Origin: Pseudomonas chlororaphis subsp. aurantiaca
GTDB lineage: Bacteria; Pseudomonadota; Gammaproteobacteria; Pseudomonadales; Pseudomonadaceae
NCBI RefSeq assembly: GCF_013466605.1
Contig: NZ_CP059162.1
Location: forward strand, 2,976,001-3,040,000
Direction: 5' to 3'
Length of the DNA stretch: 64,000 nucleotides
This document shows positions 11,168-21,295 of the stretch, in pieces. How positions within the stretch are numbered: the stretch's first letter is position 1; every line of letters begins with the position of its first letter. A model generated the notes under the pieces. That model worked only from the letters and a program-made list of their open reading frames with translations. It was not told the DNA's origin and searched no databases. The position numbers and the translations under genes were made by a program.

Positions 11168-11325
11168 GCTGTTTCTCCGTGAAGTGGGCCGAGCTTACTA
11201 GAGGCCGGGGGCGCGGTTCAATCAGAAAATCCTATTACCTTGCCAGTAACTGCCTATGAGTTAAGCGCTTCGAGGTTTTATGACACACTCGCCACGCCCT
11301 TATTTGTGCTCATTCAGGACCCGTC

Positions 11326-12084
11326 ATGCCCCCCCTGACCCTTGCTGCCGCCCAATCGATTTCCAGCGCTGGCGACCTGCCGGGTAATATCGTCCGGCAC
11401 CAGGCCTTTATCCGCATCGCCGCGGAGCAGGGCGTGCAGTTGCTGGTGTTTCCCGAGCTGTCCCTGACCGGTTACGAACCGGCACTGGCGGCCGAGCTGG
11501 CGCTATTGCCGCAGAGCCCGCTGTTGCAGCCGTTGCGCGACCTGGCCCGGGAACTGGGGGTGACGGCGGTGGTGGGCATGCCCATCCGTCTGTCGGCCGA
11601 GGGCCCGCTGTTGATCGGCGCCCTGGTGCTGGCCGCCGATGGTTCGCTGGCGGTGTACAGCAAGCAGCATCTGCATGCCGGCGAGGCGTTGGTGTTTAGT
11701 CCCGGGACCGGTGGCGCGAACCTCACATTCGCCGAGGATCAAGTCGCCCTGGCGGTGTGCGCCGATTTCTCCCAGGCCAGCCATGCGCGTGCGGCGGCGC
11801 ATTCCGGTGCCGGCATCTATGCCGCCGGCGTGCTGATCAGCGAAAAAGGCTACGCCGCGGACAGTGCCTTGTTGCAGGGCTATGCCGCGGAGCACGCAAT
11901 GCTGGTGCTCATGGCCAACCACGGCGGGCCGACCGGAGGCTGGGTGTCGGCCGGGCGCAGCGCGATCTGGGGCCCGGATGGCGGGCTGGTCGTGGCCGCG
12001 GCAGGCACGGGAGATGAGTTGCTGATCGCCCGGCGCACCGACGGTCGCTGGAGCGGCCAGCAGCTGAGGGTAGAAGCGTCTTGA
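11326..12084 (+). CDS. Carbon-nitrogen hydrolase (nitrilase superfamily)
   Basis: The 252-residue protein shows the Glu-Lys-Cys catalytic triad of the nitrilase fold: Glu in LLVFPELSLTGYEP (about 46), Lys in YSKQHL (about 112) and Cys in LAVCADFS (about 147). No signal peptide is seen. It is likely an omega-amidase/N-carbamoyl-type amidase; the substrate cannot be told. The downstream acetyltransferase gene overlaps its stop by four bases, so the two form an operon. Confidence 0.88.
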   Translation: MPPLTLAAAQSISSAGDLPGNIVRHQAFIRIAAEQGVQLLVFPELSLTGYEPALAAELALLPQSPLLQPLRDLARELGVTAVVGMPIRLSAEGPLLIGALVLAADGSLAVYSKQHLHAGEALVFSPGTGGANLTFAEDQVALAVCADFSQASHARAAAHSGAGIYAAGVLISEKGYAADSALLQGYAAEHAMLVLMANHGGPTGGWVSAGRSAIWGPDGGLVVAAAGTGDELLIARRTDGRWSGQQLRVEAS

Positions 12085-12527
12085 GCGGTTTCCAACTGCG
12101 TCCGGCCAACACTCCGGAGGATCTGGTTTTCGCCCGCGACCTGACCTGCAGCGCCATGCTGGGGTATTACATCCGTCACGACCTGTTGTGGCTGGACGAA
12201 GCCTTCGATGTGGCCTGGGCCGGGCGGGAGAACCTGCTGATCTGCCTGGGCGCCAGGGTGCTGGGGTTTGTCAGCCTGAGTCGCGACTCCAGGGCTTTGT
12301 ATATTCGCGAGTTGCATGTGCTCGAGGCGTTTCGCGGGCAAGGTGCCGGGGCCTGGACCATAGAACAGGTGCTGGCGATGGCGCGCGGCGAACGGCGCGG
12401 GCTGCTGCGGCTGACGGTATTCAAGGACAACCCGGCGCAGGCGCTCTATGGACGCATGGGGCTGAAGGTGGTCGGGGAAGATGAGTGTTTTCTGCGGATG
12501 GAGCGAAGCAGCGCCACGGATGCGTAG
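12081..12527 (+). CDS. GNAT-family N-acetyltransferase
   Basis: The 148-residue protein has the GNAT acetyl-CoA loop as LEAFRGQGAGAWTIEQV (about residues 85-101) and the C-terminal beta-strand motif NPAQALYGRMGLKVVGED. The best start is TTG at 12081, overlapping the TGA of the amidase gene; no ATG fits as well before the conserved core. The substrate is unknown; the coupling suggests a shared, unidentified small-molecule pathway with the amidase. Confidence 0.85.
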   Translation: MSGFQLRPANTPEDLVFARDLTCSAMLGYYIRHDLLWLDEAFDVAWAGRENLLICLGARVLGFVSLSRDSRALYIRELHVLEAFRGQGAGAWTIEQVLAMARGERRGLLRLTVFKDNPAQALYGRMGLKVVGEDECFLRMERSSATDA

Positions 12528-12582
12528 CTGCTGGTTGCTGTGCGCGGCGCGGTCGTCCCGAGCGGTGGGGCGCAGGCGGGGG

Positions 12583-12813
12583 TCAGGCGGGTTCCTGGTC
12601 GGGCCCCTCGGGCTCGGCGAGGATGATGCCGTCTTTCATACCCAGCAGTACCGCCACTTTGTGCGCCTCTCCGCGTCGTCCTTTCTTGCGTCCGGCCAAT
12701 ACCTGATAGGTGGTGGCTGGGTCGACCCCGTGTTCACGGGCGAACTGTTGAACCGATTTACCTTGATGTTCAAGCCAGGCCTTGGCTTGTGCGGCAGTGC
12801 GGATACCGGGCAT
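12583..12813 (-). CDS. BcepMu gp16-like phage-associated DNA-binding protein
   Basis: The 76-residue protein has a helix-turn-helix-like segment (SVQQFAREHGVDPATTYQVLAG, residues about 20-41) followed by a basic stretch RKKGRRGEAHKVAVLLG. The pattern resembles the BcepMu gp16 family of small phage-associated regulators. It is divergent from a Cro/CI-type gene, with only 81 bases between the two starts, and three phased TTCAA repeats sit directly before its ATG. It is probably a leftover or domesticated phage control region. Confidence 0.65.
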   Translation of the reverse strand: MPGIRTAAQAKAWLEHQGKSVQQFAREHGVDPATTYQVLAGRKKGRRGEAHKVAVLLGMKDGIILAEPEGPDQEPA

Positions 12814-12894
12814 AGTTCAAAACCGTTCAAATTTGTTCAATGCTTGAAGGGTGTAACACCCCTAGGGGTGCATAAAAAAGGATCATACATCCAA
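12814..12894. promoter_or_regulatory. Divergent control region with phased TTCAA repeats and palindromes
   Basis: TTCAA occurs at 12816, 12826 and 12836, exactly 10 bases apart. It is followed by two nested inverted repeats, GGGTGTAACACCC and ACCCCTAGGGGT (12850-12870). The region separates two divergently transcribed small DNA-binding proteins and so probably holds their operators. Confidence 0.6.
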
Positions 12895-13260
12895 ATGAGT
12901 GGAATCGGTTCGCGGTTAAGACAGGAAAGGGAACGCCTGGGGTTGTCGCAGAAGAAGTTTGGTGAAGTTGGCGGCGTGGAAGCCAATGCCCAAGGCAGAT
13001 ATGAAAGTGGAGACCGTGTACCCAAGGCGGACTATTTGTCCCGGGTGGCGGCAAAAGGAGTCGATGTCCTTTATATAGTGACCGGCAGGCGGACCCCGAC
13101 CAGGGCCGATAACCTCAGCCAGAGCGAAGAGAAAATCCTCGTCAGTTATCGGGCCTTGTACAAGGAAGATCAGGACGCGATCCGGCACCTGACCCATACC
13201 CTTGCCGAGCTTTCGGTTTCCAGCCTCATGAAAAGAAAGGCGGATGCCCGAGAGCCTTAG
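12895..13260 (+). CDS. XRE/Cro-CI-type helix-turn-helix regulator
   Basis: The 121-residue protein has an N-terminal HTH_3 domain (GSRLRQERERLGLSQKKFGE ... NAQGRYESGDRVPKADYLSR) and a variable C-terminal tail. I chose ATG 12895; the frame stays open upstream, but the family start MSGIGSRLRQERERLGLS fits this codon. No peptidase domain is present, so it is not a LexA-type cleavable repressor. It ends 146 bases before gacA, and its 3' region may contain the gacA promoter. Confidence 0.85.
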   Translation: MSGIGSRLRQERERLGLSQKKFGEVGGVEANAQGRYESGDRVPKADYLSRVAAKGVDVLYIVTGRRTPTRADNLSQSEEKILVSYRALYKEDQDAIRHLTHTLAELSVSSLMKRKADAREP

Positions 13261-13405
13261 GGCAGGGCGTTCGCAGTGCATTAACCAGCCACCGGATACC
13301 CCTGGTGAACAGGTGCTTTTTATATGGCGCTTGTCATTAGGTCAGCAAGCCGCTTTTTTGCTAAGGTGTCTGGCAACCTATAAGACCAAATCGCGAGGTG
13401 TCTGC

Positions 13406-14047
13406 TTGATTAGGGTGCTAGTAGTCGATGACCATGATCTCGTTCGTACAGGTATTACACGAATGCTGGCTGACATCGATGGCCTGCAAGTGGTCGGCCA
13501 GGCCGAGTCAGGGGAGGAATCCCTGCTCAAGGCCCGGGAATTGAAACCCGATGTGGTCCTCATGGACGTCAAGATGCCCGGGATCGGCGGTCTTGAAGCC
13601 ACGCGCAAATTGTTGCGCAGTCACCCGGATATCAAAGTCGTGGCCGTCACTGTGTGTGAAGAAGATCCGTTCCCGACCCGCTTGCTGCAGGCCGGTGCGG
13701 CGGGGTACCTGACCAAGGGCGCGGGCCTCAATGAAATGGTGCAGGCCATCCGTCTGGTGTTTGCCGGCCAGCGTTACATCAGCCCGCAGATTGCCCAGCA
13801 ACTGGTGTTCAAGTCATTCCAGCCGTCCAGTGAGTCGCCGTTCGACGCCTTGTCGGAGCGTGAGATCCAGATTGCGCTGATGATTGTCGGCTGCCAGAAA
13901 GTGCAGATCATCTCCGACAAGCTGTGTCTGTCGCCGAAAACCGTGAATACCTACCGTTACCGTATCTTCGAGAAGCTCTCGATCAGCAGTGATGTCGAAC
14001 TGACGTTGCTGGCGGTTCGCCACGGCATGGTCGATGCCAGCGCCTGA
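13406..14047 (+). CDS. gacA: Response regulator GacA
   Basis: The 213-residue protein is GacA: receiver domain with acidic pocket VVDDHD, phospho-acceptor Asp in [10 protein letters not shown] (residue 54), Lys in YLTKGAG, and a C-terminal LuxR/NarL HTH ([14 protein letters not shown] ... [17 protein letters not shown]). The TTG at 13406, preceded by GAGGTG, gives the known GacA N-terminus [15 protein letters not shown] and length. uvrC follows after 2 bases, the conserved gacA-uvrC arrangement. GacA with sensor GacS activates small RNAs that derepress secondary metabolism and exoproduct genes. Confidence 0.97.
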   Translation: MIRVLVVDDHDLVRTGITRMLADIDGLQVVGQAESGEESLLKARELKPDVVLMDVKMPGIGGLEATRKLLRSHPDIKVVAVTVCEEDPFPTRLLQAGAAGYLTKGAGLNEMVQAIRLVFAGQRYISPQIAQQLVFKSFQPSSESPFDALSEREIQIALMIVGCQKVQIISDKLCLSPKTVNTYRYRIFEKLSISSDVELTLLAVRHGMVDASA

Positions 14048-14049
14048 CA

Positions 14050-15873
14050 ATGAGCGACCCGTTTGATCCCAGTGCTTTTCTTTCCACCTGCAGTGGCCGT
14101 CCTGGCGTGTATCGCATGTTCGATGGCGATGCACGTCTGCTCTACGTCGGTAAAGCCAAGAACCTGAAGAGCCGCCTGGCCAGCTACTTTCGCAAGACCG
14201 GCCTGGCGCCGAAGACTGCCGCCCTGGTGGGGCGCATCGCGCAGATCGAGACCACCATCACCGCCAACGAAACCGAGGCCCTGCTGCTCGAGCAGACGCT
14301 GATCAAGGAATGGCGGCCGCCGTACAACATCCTGTTGCGCGACGATAAGTCCTATCCCTATGTATTTCTCTCGGACGGCGAGTTTCCGCGGTTCAGCATC
14401 CACCGCGGGGCGAAAAAGCAGAAGGGCAAGTACTTCGGCCCGTACCCCAGCGCCGGGGCCATTCGCGAGAGCCTGAGCCTGCTGCAAAAGACCTTCATGG
14501 TCCGCCAGTGCGAGGACAGCTACTACAAGAACCGCACCCGGCCGTGCCTGCAGTATCAGATCAAGCGCTGCAAGGCTCCCTGTGTCGGCCTGGTGGAGGC
14601 CGAGGTATATGCCGAAGATGTGCGCCACTCGGTGATGTTCCTCGAAGGACGCAGCAATGCCCTGACCGATGAGCTGTCGGCCGGCATGGAGCAGGCGGCC
14701 AGTACCCTGGACTTCGAGAAAGCCGCCGAGCTGCGCGACCAGATTTCCCTGCTGCGGCGGGTGCAGGACCAGCAGAGCATGGAAGGCGGTAGCGGCGACG
14801 TGGACGTGGTGGCGGCCTTCGTCAACCCGGGCGGCGCCTGCGTACACCTGATCAGCGTGCGTGGCGGCCGGGTGCTGGGCAGCAAGAACTTCTTTCCCCA
14901 GGTGGGTATCGAGGAGGACGTGGCCGAAGTCATGTCGGCGTTCCTCGGCCAATACTTTCTCAGCAGCCCGGAGCGCGACCTGCCGAGCGAGCTGATCGTC
15001 AACGTGGTCCATGAAGACTTCCCGACCCTGATCACCGCGATCCAGGCCTTGCGCGGCCGTGAACTGAGCATCAGCCACCGGGTGCGCGGCACGCGGGCGC
15101 GCTGGCAGCAACTGGCGGTGACCAATGCCGAACAGGCCCTGAGCGCGCGCCTGGCTAACCGCCAGCATGTGGCGGCACGTTTCGAGGCCCTGGCCGAAGT
15201 GCTGAACCTGGACGATCCGCCGCAACGCCTGGAGTGCTACGACATCAGCCACTCCAGCGGCGAGGCAACCGTGGCGTCCTGCGTGGTGTTCGGCCCGGAG
15301 GGGCCGCTGAAGTCCGATTACCGACGCTACAACATCGAGGGCGTCACCGCCGGCGACGACTATGCGGCGATGCACCAGGCCCTGACCCGGCGCTTCAGCA
15401 AGCTCAAGGACGGCGAGGGCAAGCTGCCGGACATCCTGCTGGTGGACGGCGGCAAGGGCCAGCTGTCCATGGCCCGCGACGTGCTCAACGAGCTGGCGGT
15501 GCCCGACCTGATCCTGTTGGGGGTGGCCAAGGGCGCGACGCGCAAGGCCGGTTTCGAGACCCTCTACCTCAACGATGCGGCCCATGAGTTCACCCTCAAG
15601 GGCGATTCACCGGCGCTGCACCTGATCCAGCAGATCCGCGACGAAGCCCACCGTTTCGCGATCACAGGCCACCGCGCACGCCGCGGCAAGACCCGCCGCA
15701 CCTCGACCCTCGAAGGCGTGGCCGGCGTCGGCCCCAAGCGCCGCCGCGACCTGCTGAAACACTTTGGTGGATTGCAGGAGCTGTCTCGCGCAAGTATCGA
15801 GGAGATTGCCAAGGCGCCGGGAATCAGTAAAAAGCTCGCTGAGTTGATTTATGCGAACTTGCATAGTGAGTAG
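14050..15873 (+). CDS. uvrC: Excinuclease ABC subunit C
   Basis: The 607-residue UvrC has an N-terminal GIY-YIG nuclease ([24 protein letters not shown], residues 14-45; 3' incision), a UVR motif ([14 protein letters not shown], about 220), the RNase-H-like nuclease ([20 protein letters not shown], about 395; 5' incision; [10 protein letters not shown], about 462) and a C-terminal helix-hairpin-helix ([20 protein letters not shown]). It is full length. It belongs to the gacA operon; downstream pgsA has been separated from it by about 4 kb of inserted DNA. Confidence 0.98.
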   Translation: MSDPFDPSAFLSTCSGRPGVYRMFDGDARLLYVGKAKNLKSRLASYFRKTGLAPKTAALVGRIAQIETTITANETEALLLEQTLIKEWRPPYNILLRDDKSYPYVFLSDGEFPRFSIHRGAKKQKGKYFGPYPSAGAIRESLSLLQKTFMVRQCEDSYYKNRTRPCLQYQIKRCKAPCVGLVEAEVYAEDVRHSVMFLEGRSNALTDELSAGMEQAASTLDFEKAAELRDQISLLRRVQDQQSMEGGSGDVDVVAAFVNPGGACVHLISVRGGRVLGSKNFFPQVGIEEDVAEVMSAFLGQYFLSSPERDLPSELIVNVVHEDFPTLITAIQALRGRELSISHRVRGTRARWQQLAVTNAEQALSARLANRQHVAARFEALAEVLNLDDPPQRLECYDISHSSGEATVASCVVFGPEGPLKSDYRRYNIEGVTAGDDYAAMHQALTRRFSKLKDGEGKLPDILLVDGGKGQLSMARDVLNELAVPDLILLGVAKGATRKAGFETLYLNDAAHEFTLKGDSPALHLIQQIRDEAHRFAITGHRARRGKTRRTSTLEGVAGVGPKRRRDLLKHFGGLQELSRASIEEIAKAPGISKKLAELIYANLHSE

Positions 15874-15973
15874 GGGAGAGTTCAGGGGCGGAAAGGATCA
15901 GGCTCACCCTGTAGTGGTCTAATGAAACCGGACACCCATTTAGGCGAGAATGCTCGCCAGATAGAGGTGTCTG

Positions 15974-17581
<1,608 letters not shown>

Positions 17582-17857
17582 CCATAACCATTTTTGCTGT
17601 TACCCCACCGTTGGGATGTTGGTTAAAGAGTTTAATGCCGATACTAATAGATATACGGTCTGGGTCGTCGTCCCAGGCACGGAGTCCGTCAACATTTTCA
17701 GCCCGGTGAGGTCCTCGGTGTTTCCGTCTTTCTGGTGGTTTCGTTATATCCGTGACCTTCCCCCAGGAGTCTGAAACTATCTGCTCGGCTCCTGCCCCAT
17801 CAGCAAGTACGCTCTCGGAAAATCCCGCAACGCGGCCCACATAGCCATAGTGCGTAA

Positions 17858-18018
17858 TTGCATGGACTTGACCACCCAATTGCATTGCACTTGACCACCC
17901 GCTTGCATTCAACTTGACCAGTCATTTGCATTCGCAATGACCATCCAATTGCATTGCCGCTGACCAGCCATTTGCATTCGCACTGACCACCTAATTGCAT
18001 TTGACTTGACCATGTAAC
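17858..18018. repeat. Seven tandem copies of a 23-bp repeat
   Basis: Units begin TTGCAT(T) and contain TGACCA about 13 bases later; they start at 17858 (22 bp), 17880, 17903, 17926, 17949, 17972 and 17995 (23 bp each). Conservation is high in TTGCATT and TGACCA and loose elsewhere. There are no unique spacers, so it is not CRISPR. The array joins the toxin-like fragment to unrelated upstream DNA and looks like a recombination scar or minisatellite. Confidence 0.85.
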
Positions 18019-18090
18019 TCAAGCCCTAGCAAGGCTGTCCTGACCTTTTGGCAGGAATATATTCAGCCGCTCAGAGGGGCCTACAGAGTT

Positions 18091-18396
18091 CTAAAAAATC
18101 GTATGCAAAGGTCCGCTCGCATGTGCCTTGAGGATGCTCCAGCAGCCCCTATACTGGTTTTGTCTAGGGGAGGGAGTGGAATGGAAAGCCTGCTGCGCAT
18201 GAATCGCCCAGACTTTCCCTAACCATGAGGAGAGTGCCCATACAATAAGACCACCACCCCCTATAGAAACTATCCCAGCAGTGAATAATCTGAATGCGTC
18301 TTCCAAGCTCACAATAGGTATCCTCGGATCAAAGGAGGGCAGTATGGTCGTATTGGTGGACTTTCGAGAATCTGACAGAAAAATCTGAACGATCAC
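18091..18396 (-). pseudogene. Fragment of a hypothetical membrane protein
   Basis: The frame contains one strong hydrophobic stretch (LFTAGIVSIGGGGLIVWALS, then SWLGKVWA) that looks like the N-terminal anchor of a bacterial membrane protein. It then runs into sequence without domain character and stops. The beginning of the frame is derived from the 40-bp repeat at 18363-18402. I cannot name it; it is most likely a truncated gene in a bacteriocin/immunity recombination zone. Confidence 0.3.
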
Positions 18397-18402
18397 CTCA
18401 AT
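18363..18402. repeat. 40-bp direct repeat, copy 2 (downstream of bacteriocin immunity gene)
   Basis: It matches 19847-19886 at 37 of 40 positions. On the minus strand it reads ATTGAGGTGATCGTTCAGAT followed by TTTTCTGTCAGATTCTCGAA. It sits just 3' of the immunity gene and 5' of a gene fragment, so the same upstream element occurs in front of two successive units. Confidence 0.85.
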
Positions 18403-18407
18403 AGCGA

Positions 18408-18632
18408 TTAGGCGCTACATGTTAGAAAAAGCTCCAGATTCTTAGGCAGTTCCAGTGAACAGAGCTGTTCGATAGCGCTGATTTGCTCCGGGGTCAGCTG
18501 GTAATCGTAAACACAATCATCATCCGTTGCCCAACCCATAATTGGCTTAAGGTCCGCGACAGAAACCGGAAGATCCTTTTCAAAGGTTGCGAAGTCCTCG
18601 CCTTCAGGAACTCCCATAATCGTGTGCTTCAT
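18408..18632 (-). CDS. Immunity protein for the colicin-E3-like bacteriocin
   Basis: The 74-residue acidic protein (many Asp/Glu, as RNase-bacteriocin immunity proteins have) starts with an ATG that overlaps the bacteriocin stop by four bases (ATGA). It resembles the small proteins usually paired with Pseudomonas E3-type bacteriocins (pattern LPVxxxxLKxIMGW then YxYxLTPEQIxxIE). It should bind and neutralise the RNase domain in the producer cell. Confidence 0.75.
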   Translation of the reverse strand: MKHTIMGVPEGEDFATFEKDLPVSVADLKPIMGWATDDDCVYDYQLTPEQISAIEQLCSLELPKNLELFLTCSA

Positions 18633-19732
18633 GGTTCTACCTTCCTTGTTGGGTCTGCTGGTTTATTCTGAGCGCCTGTCTCGTGGTTGTACTCACCAAG
18701 GTGCTTACCACGCTTGTTGTACACCTCGACCGCTCCATGCTGGAAATCCCACTCGTAGATCGTGCCGTCTCTATCCTTCCAACGTGGGCGTATGCCGCCG
18801 CCTTGAATTGGGGTCTTTGCTTTGGCCCATTTTGCGTCTGGAAACCCTGGTAAGAAGTTAGGCTTGGGATGGTAGCGGTTCCCTGGCACGCTAAGCGCAA
18901 TATAAATTGGTTGAATGCCCGTATCGGGGAACCAGATGATTGCGTCTTGGTAGTCAGGCGGATGCTCTGGGTTGACCAGGATTTTATCGGCCTGTTCGGT
19001 CGGCGGGTATACCCATGCCCCAGGCTTCAACGAGGCGCCTTCAAGTGCGGGAATGCCTAATACAGCATTTGGGTCGGCTGCCGGGGTCCATATGACCTCT
19101 ATGCCATTCCCAATGTCTGCGACCAGTTGATCACCCCGTGCTTTTGCTTCGATGACAGGCACCTGCTGCCACTCTGCCTTGGTCCCGGTATAGAACCCGT
19201 ACACGCTCACAGAGCCATCTGGAAGGTGTTTCACGTTGACCCGCACACGGGTATTCCCTTGGCTCAACTGAGCGTACTGCTCGGACGTATAGAAAGCGCT
19301 GTCAGCAGACGTATCGTCAGGCAGTAGTAATGCAGCAAATCCCACAGCTGTCGCTGGACCGGCCAACGCTAAGGTGCCTCGAAGACGGGCCAAGAGGGCG
19401 GCAGCACTATCGGAGCCACCAATCCATTGCAATACAGTCCCGCTTGCGGATATCGCTTGGCCGGTCCCCATCACCGCATAGGTGCCGTACTGCTTCAGTG
19501 ACTCGACAGGTACAAAACCGCCTGGGTTGCTGTGGTTGATTACCCCATCGGGTAACGTGCAGGACTTGGCAAAGACACAGCCTATAGGGTCGGGCGCTGC
19601 CTCTGGCTTCGCAGGGAGGTCTTTGTATTCAGCCCAGCGCTGTTCACCGATATCAACCGGCTCCACGCCTTTGTTTCGATAACCTTTAGGGGTATTGGCT
19701 ACATAAGCGCTCATCCGTGTCTGCTTCCGCAT
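18629..19732 (-). CDS. S-type-pyocin-domain bacteriocin with colicin-E3-like rRNase domain
   Basis: The 367-residue protein has a short N-terminal part with GCVFAKSC, an S-type pyocin domain (about 150-300, including IEVIWTPAADPNAVLGIPAL) and a C-terminal RNase domain. The last 60 residues read RWKDRDGTIYEWDFQHGAVE, then VYNKRGKHLGEYNHETG and KPADPTRKVEP, the colicin E3 cytotoxic pattern that cuts 16S rRNA. No TonB-dependent receptor-binding region is evident, so it is short for a full pyocin and entry may differ. The immunity gene overlaps its stop. An intrinsic terminator lies immediately upstream of the start. The start is ATG 19732 or the internal ATG six codons later (MSAYVANTPKGY). Confidence 0.88.
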   Translation of the reverse strand: MRKQTRMSAYVANTPKGYRNKGVEPVDIGEQRWAEYKDLPAKPEAAPDPIGCVFAKSCTLPDGVINHSNPGGFVPVESLKQYGTYAVMGTGQAISASGTVLQWIGGSDSAAALLARLRGTLALAGPATAVGFAALLLPDDTSADSAFYTSEQYAQLSQGNTRVRVNVKHLPDGSVSVYGFYTGTKAEWQQVPVIEAKARGDQLVADIGNGIEVIWTPAADPNAVLGIPALEGASLKPGAWVYPPTEQADKILVNPEHPPDYQDAIIWFPDTGIQPIYIALSVPGNRYHPKPNFLPGFPDAKWAKAKTPIQGGGIRPRWKDRDGTIYEWDFQHGAVEVYNKRGKHLGEYNHETGAQNKPADPTRKVEP

Positions 19733-19740
19733 TGTCCATA

Positions 19741-19763
19741 AAAAAGCCCCCAGGATGGAGGCG
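19741..19763 (-). terminator. Intrinsic terminator just upstream of the bacteriocin start
   Basis: On the minus strand GCCTCCATCCTGGGGGC is followed by TTTTTT: a 7-bp stem with one G-T pair and a U tract ending about 8 bases before the bacteriocin ATG. It could end an upstream transcript or act as an attenuator for the bacteriocin. Confidence 0.7.
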
Positions 19764-19846
19764 AATTGTTTGCAGTTGGCAGCTGGACGTTACCTTAAAG
19801 AGAGGCGAGCGGTATGTAGGATAATTCTGAACTTTAATGAAGCCCC

Positions 19847-19886
19847 TTCGAGAATCTGGCAGAAAAATCTGAATGACCACCTCAAT
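19847..19886. repeat. 40-bp direct repeat, copy 1 (upstream of bacteriocin gene)
   Basis: On the minus strand it reads ATTGAGGTGGTCATTCAGAT then TTTTCTGCCAGATTCTCGAA, about 115 bases upstream of the bacteriocin start. The ATTGnnGT-like start recalls the P-box bound by the pyocin activator PrtN, but only one such unit is clear. The rest of the 373-base gap to pgsA contains the pgsA upstream region and no gene. Confidence 0.7.
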
Positions 19887-20105
19887 CCACGTATGCGCCC
19901 AGGTTCCCCCGTGGGCCCTCGCGCCTGAGCCTCATCGCGTGTCCGCATGGGGTCCTTATCGCGCCCGCGCAGGCCTCAAAGTGTTAGAACTCTGTTAGAA
20001 CAGTGTTAGACATGTCCCGCGAGAAGCCCGTAGAATGGCCACTGCCTGCCTCATCTGGGCCCTTTCTGAGTAGATTGCCAACTCACCTCGTAGCCAGTTG
20101 TGCCG

Positions 20106-20666
20106 ATGAATATCCCTAATCTGATCACCGTTCTACGCGTTCTGCTCATCCCAATCTTCATTTTGCTGTTTTACTTGCCTTACAACTGGAGCTACATGGC
20201 CGCCAGTTCCGTCTTCGCGTTCGCCGCGGCCACCGACTGGCTCGATGGCTACCTGGCGCGACGCCTGGAGCAAAGCACGCCGTTCGGGGCCTTCCTCGAT
20301 CCGGTGGCCGACAAGTTGATGGTGGCGGTGGCCCTGGTACTGCTGGTGCAAGAGCACGGCAACCTGTGGCTGACCCTGCCGGCGGCGGTGATCATCGGAC
20401 GCGAAATCGTCGTTTCCGCCCTCCGCGAGTGGATGGCCGAACTGGGTGCCCGCGCGCAAGTAGCGGTATCCAACATGGGCAAATGGAAAACCGCCGCGCA
20501 GATGCTGGCGCTGGTGATCCTGCTGGCCAACCCACCGGCCTTCACCTTCTGGGTGCTGCTGGGTTATGCACTGTTGCTGATCGCGGGAGGGCTGACCCTG
20601 TGGTCCATGCTGCAGTACCTGCGCGCTGCCTGGCCGCATCTGAAGACTGATGTAGAAAAGAAATAA
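20106..20666 (+). CDS. pgsA: CDP-diacylglycerol-glycerol-3-phosphate 3-phosphatidyltransferase
   Basis: The 186-residue integral membrane enzyme makes phosphatidylglycerophosphate. The CDP-alcohol phosphotransferase motif [27 protein letters not shown] is present as D-G-x2-A-R-x8-G-x3-D-x3-D (residues about 40-67). The start is ATG 20106 ([16 protein letters not shown]), the normal PgsA N-terminus; a GTG two codons earlier is less likely. It normally follows uvrC directly; the inserted block at 15.9-20.0 kb separates them here. Confidence 0.97.
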   Translation: MNIPNLITVLRVLLIPIFILLFYLPYNWSYMAASSVFAFAAATDWLDGYLARRLEQSTPFGAFLDPVADKLMVAVALVLLVQEHGNLWLTLPAAVIIGREIVVSALREWMAELGARAQVAVSNMGKWKTAAQMLALVILLANPPAFTFWVLLGYALLLIAGGLTLWSMLQYLRAAWPHLKTDVEKK

Positions 20667-20686
20667 AACTTTTTTGAATCAAGGGG

Positions 20687-20714
20687 TTGACGCAGTTTCA
20701 AATTTCTATAGAAT
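20687..20714 (+). promoter_or_regulatory. Sigma-70 promoter of tRNA-Gly
   Basis: TTGACG at 20687-20692 and TAGAAT at 20709-20714 are separated by 16 bases, followed by the tRNA 15 bases downstream. Confidence 0.65.
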
Positions 20715-20729
20715 GCACACCACCAAGAC

Positions 20730-20806
<77 letters not shown>

Positions 20807-20852
20807 ATATTGCGCTGCAGAGTTCCACTGAATTCTGTAAGTGATTGAAATC

Positions 20853-20876
20853 AGGACCTTCGGGTCCTTTTTTCGT
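20853..20876 (+). terminator. Intrinsic terminator downstream of tRNA-Gly, carried by the island
   Basis: AGGACC-TTCG-GGTCCT followed by TTTTTT, with a stable UUCG tetraloop. It probably replaces the original tRNA terminator displaced to 50595. Confidence 0.85.
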
Positions 20877-21040
20877 TCCGGCGGGAACCACTGAAATCCA
20901 GCACTATCCAGTGCTTTTAAGTCCCGATTTAAGTCTCGAATGGAGATCTTGAATTCGGATGTGCACTGAATCGGATTTTTGTTGGAGCAGCTTGGATAGC
21001 GAGACGAGCATCCGACCCTGGCTCTGTTCAGGAGCTCGCG

Positions 21041-21295
21041 ATGGCACTCTCGGATACGACCGTTCGGCAAGCCCAGAATCACTGGCATGACTACACGATA
21101 GGCGACACGGATGGGCTTGCGCTCAACGTGACGGCCCGCGGCGGGAAAATCTGGCGTTTCAGATACTACTGGGCGGGCGTGCAGAAGCGCATGTCTCTGG
21201 GTAGCTATCCGCAAATCAGCCTCAAAGAAGCCGTGCCCGACGTGACGAGGCGCGAGCCTTGGTCGCCCAAGGCTCAATCCCTATGAGTCCTGTCG
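21041..21295 (+). pseudogene. P4-type tyrosine integrase, N-terminal remnant
   Basis: The frame encodes the arm-binding (DUF4102) domain: MALSDTTVRQAQ, then DGLALNVTARGGKIWRFRYY and QKRMSLGSYPQISLKEA. At about 21233 the frame shifts; the family sequence ARRDEARALVAQG continues in another frame up to about 21280 and then ends. The catalytic domain (about 300 residues with R-H-R-Y) is missing. It faces inward from attL as functional island integrases do. The island therefore cannot excise by itself. Confidence 0.9.

Noticed and set aside
17800..18000. 66-codon minus-strand frame through the 23-bp repeats
   Set aside because: It is composed of repeat units in a chance open frame (recurring Gly-Gln/Cys pattern), with no evidence of translation.
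17858..18018. Possible CRISPR array
   Set aside because: Units are directly adjacent 23-mers without unique spacers, and no cas genes occur in the window.
19686..19880. 64-codon minus-strand frame in front of the bacteriocin gene as a leader peptide
   Set aside because: It begins in the 40-bp repeat and overlaps the bacteriocin start; no amino-acid run or good ribosome site supports a regulatory leader, although the terminator after it keeps the idea open.
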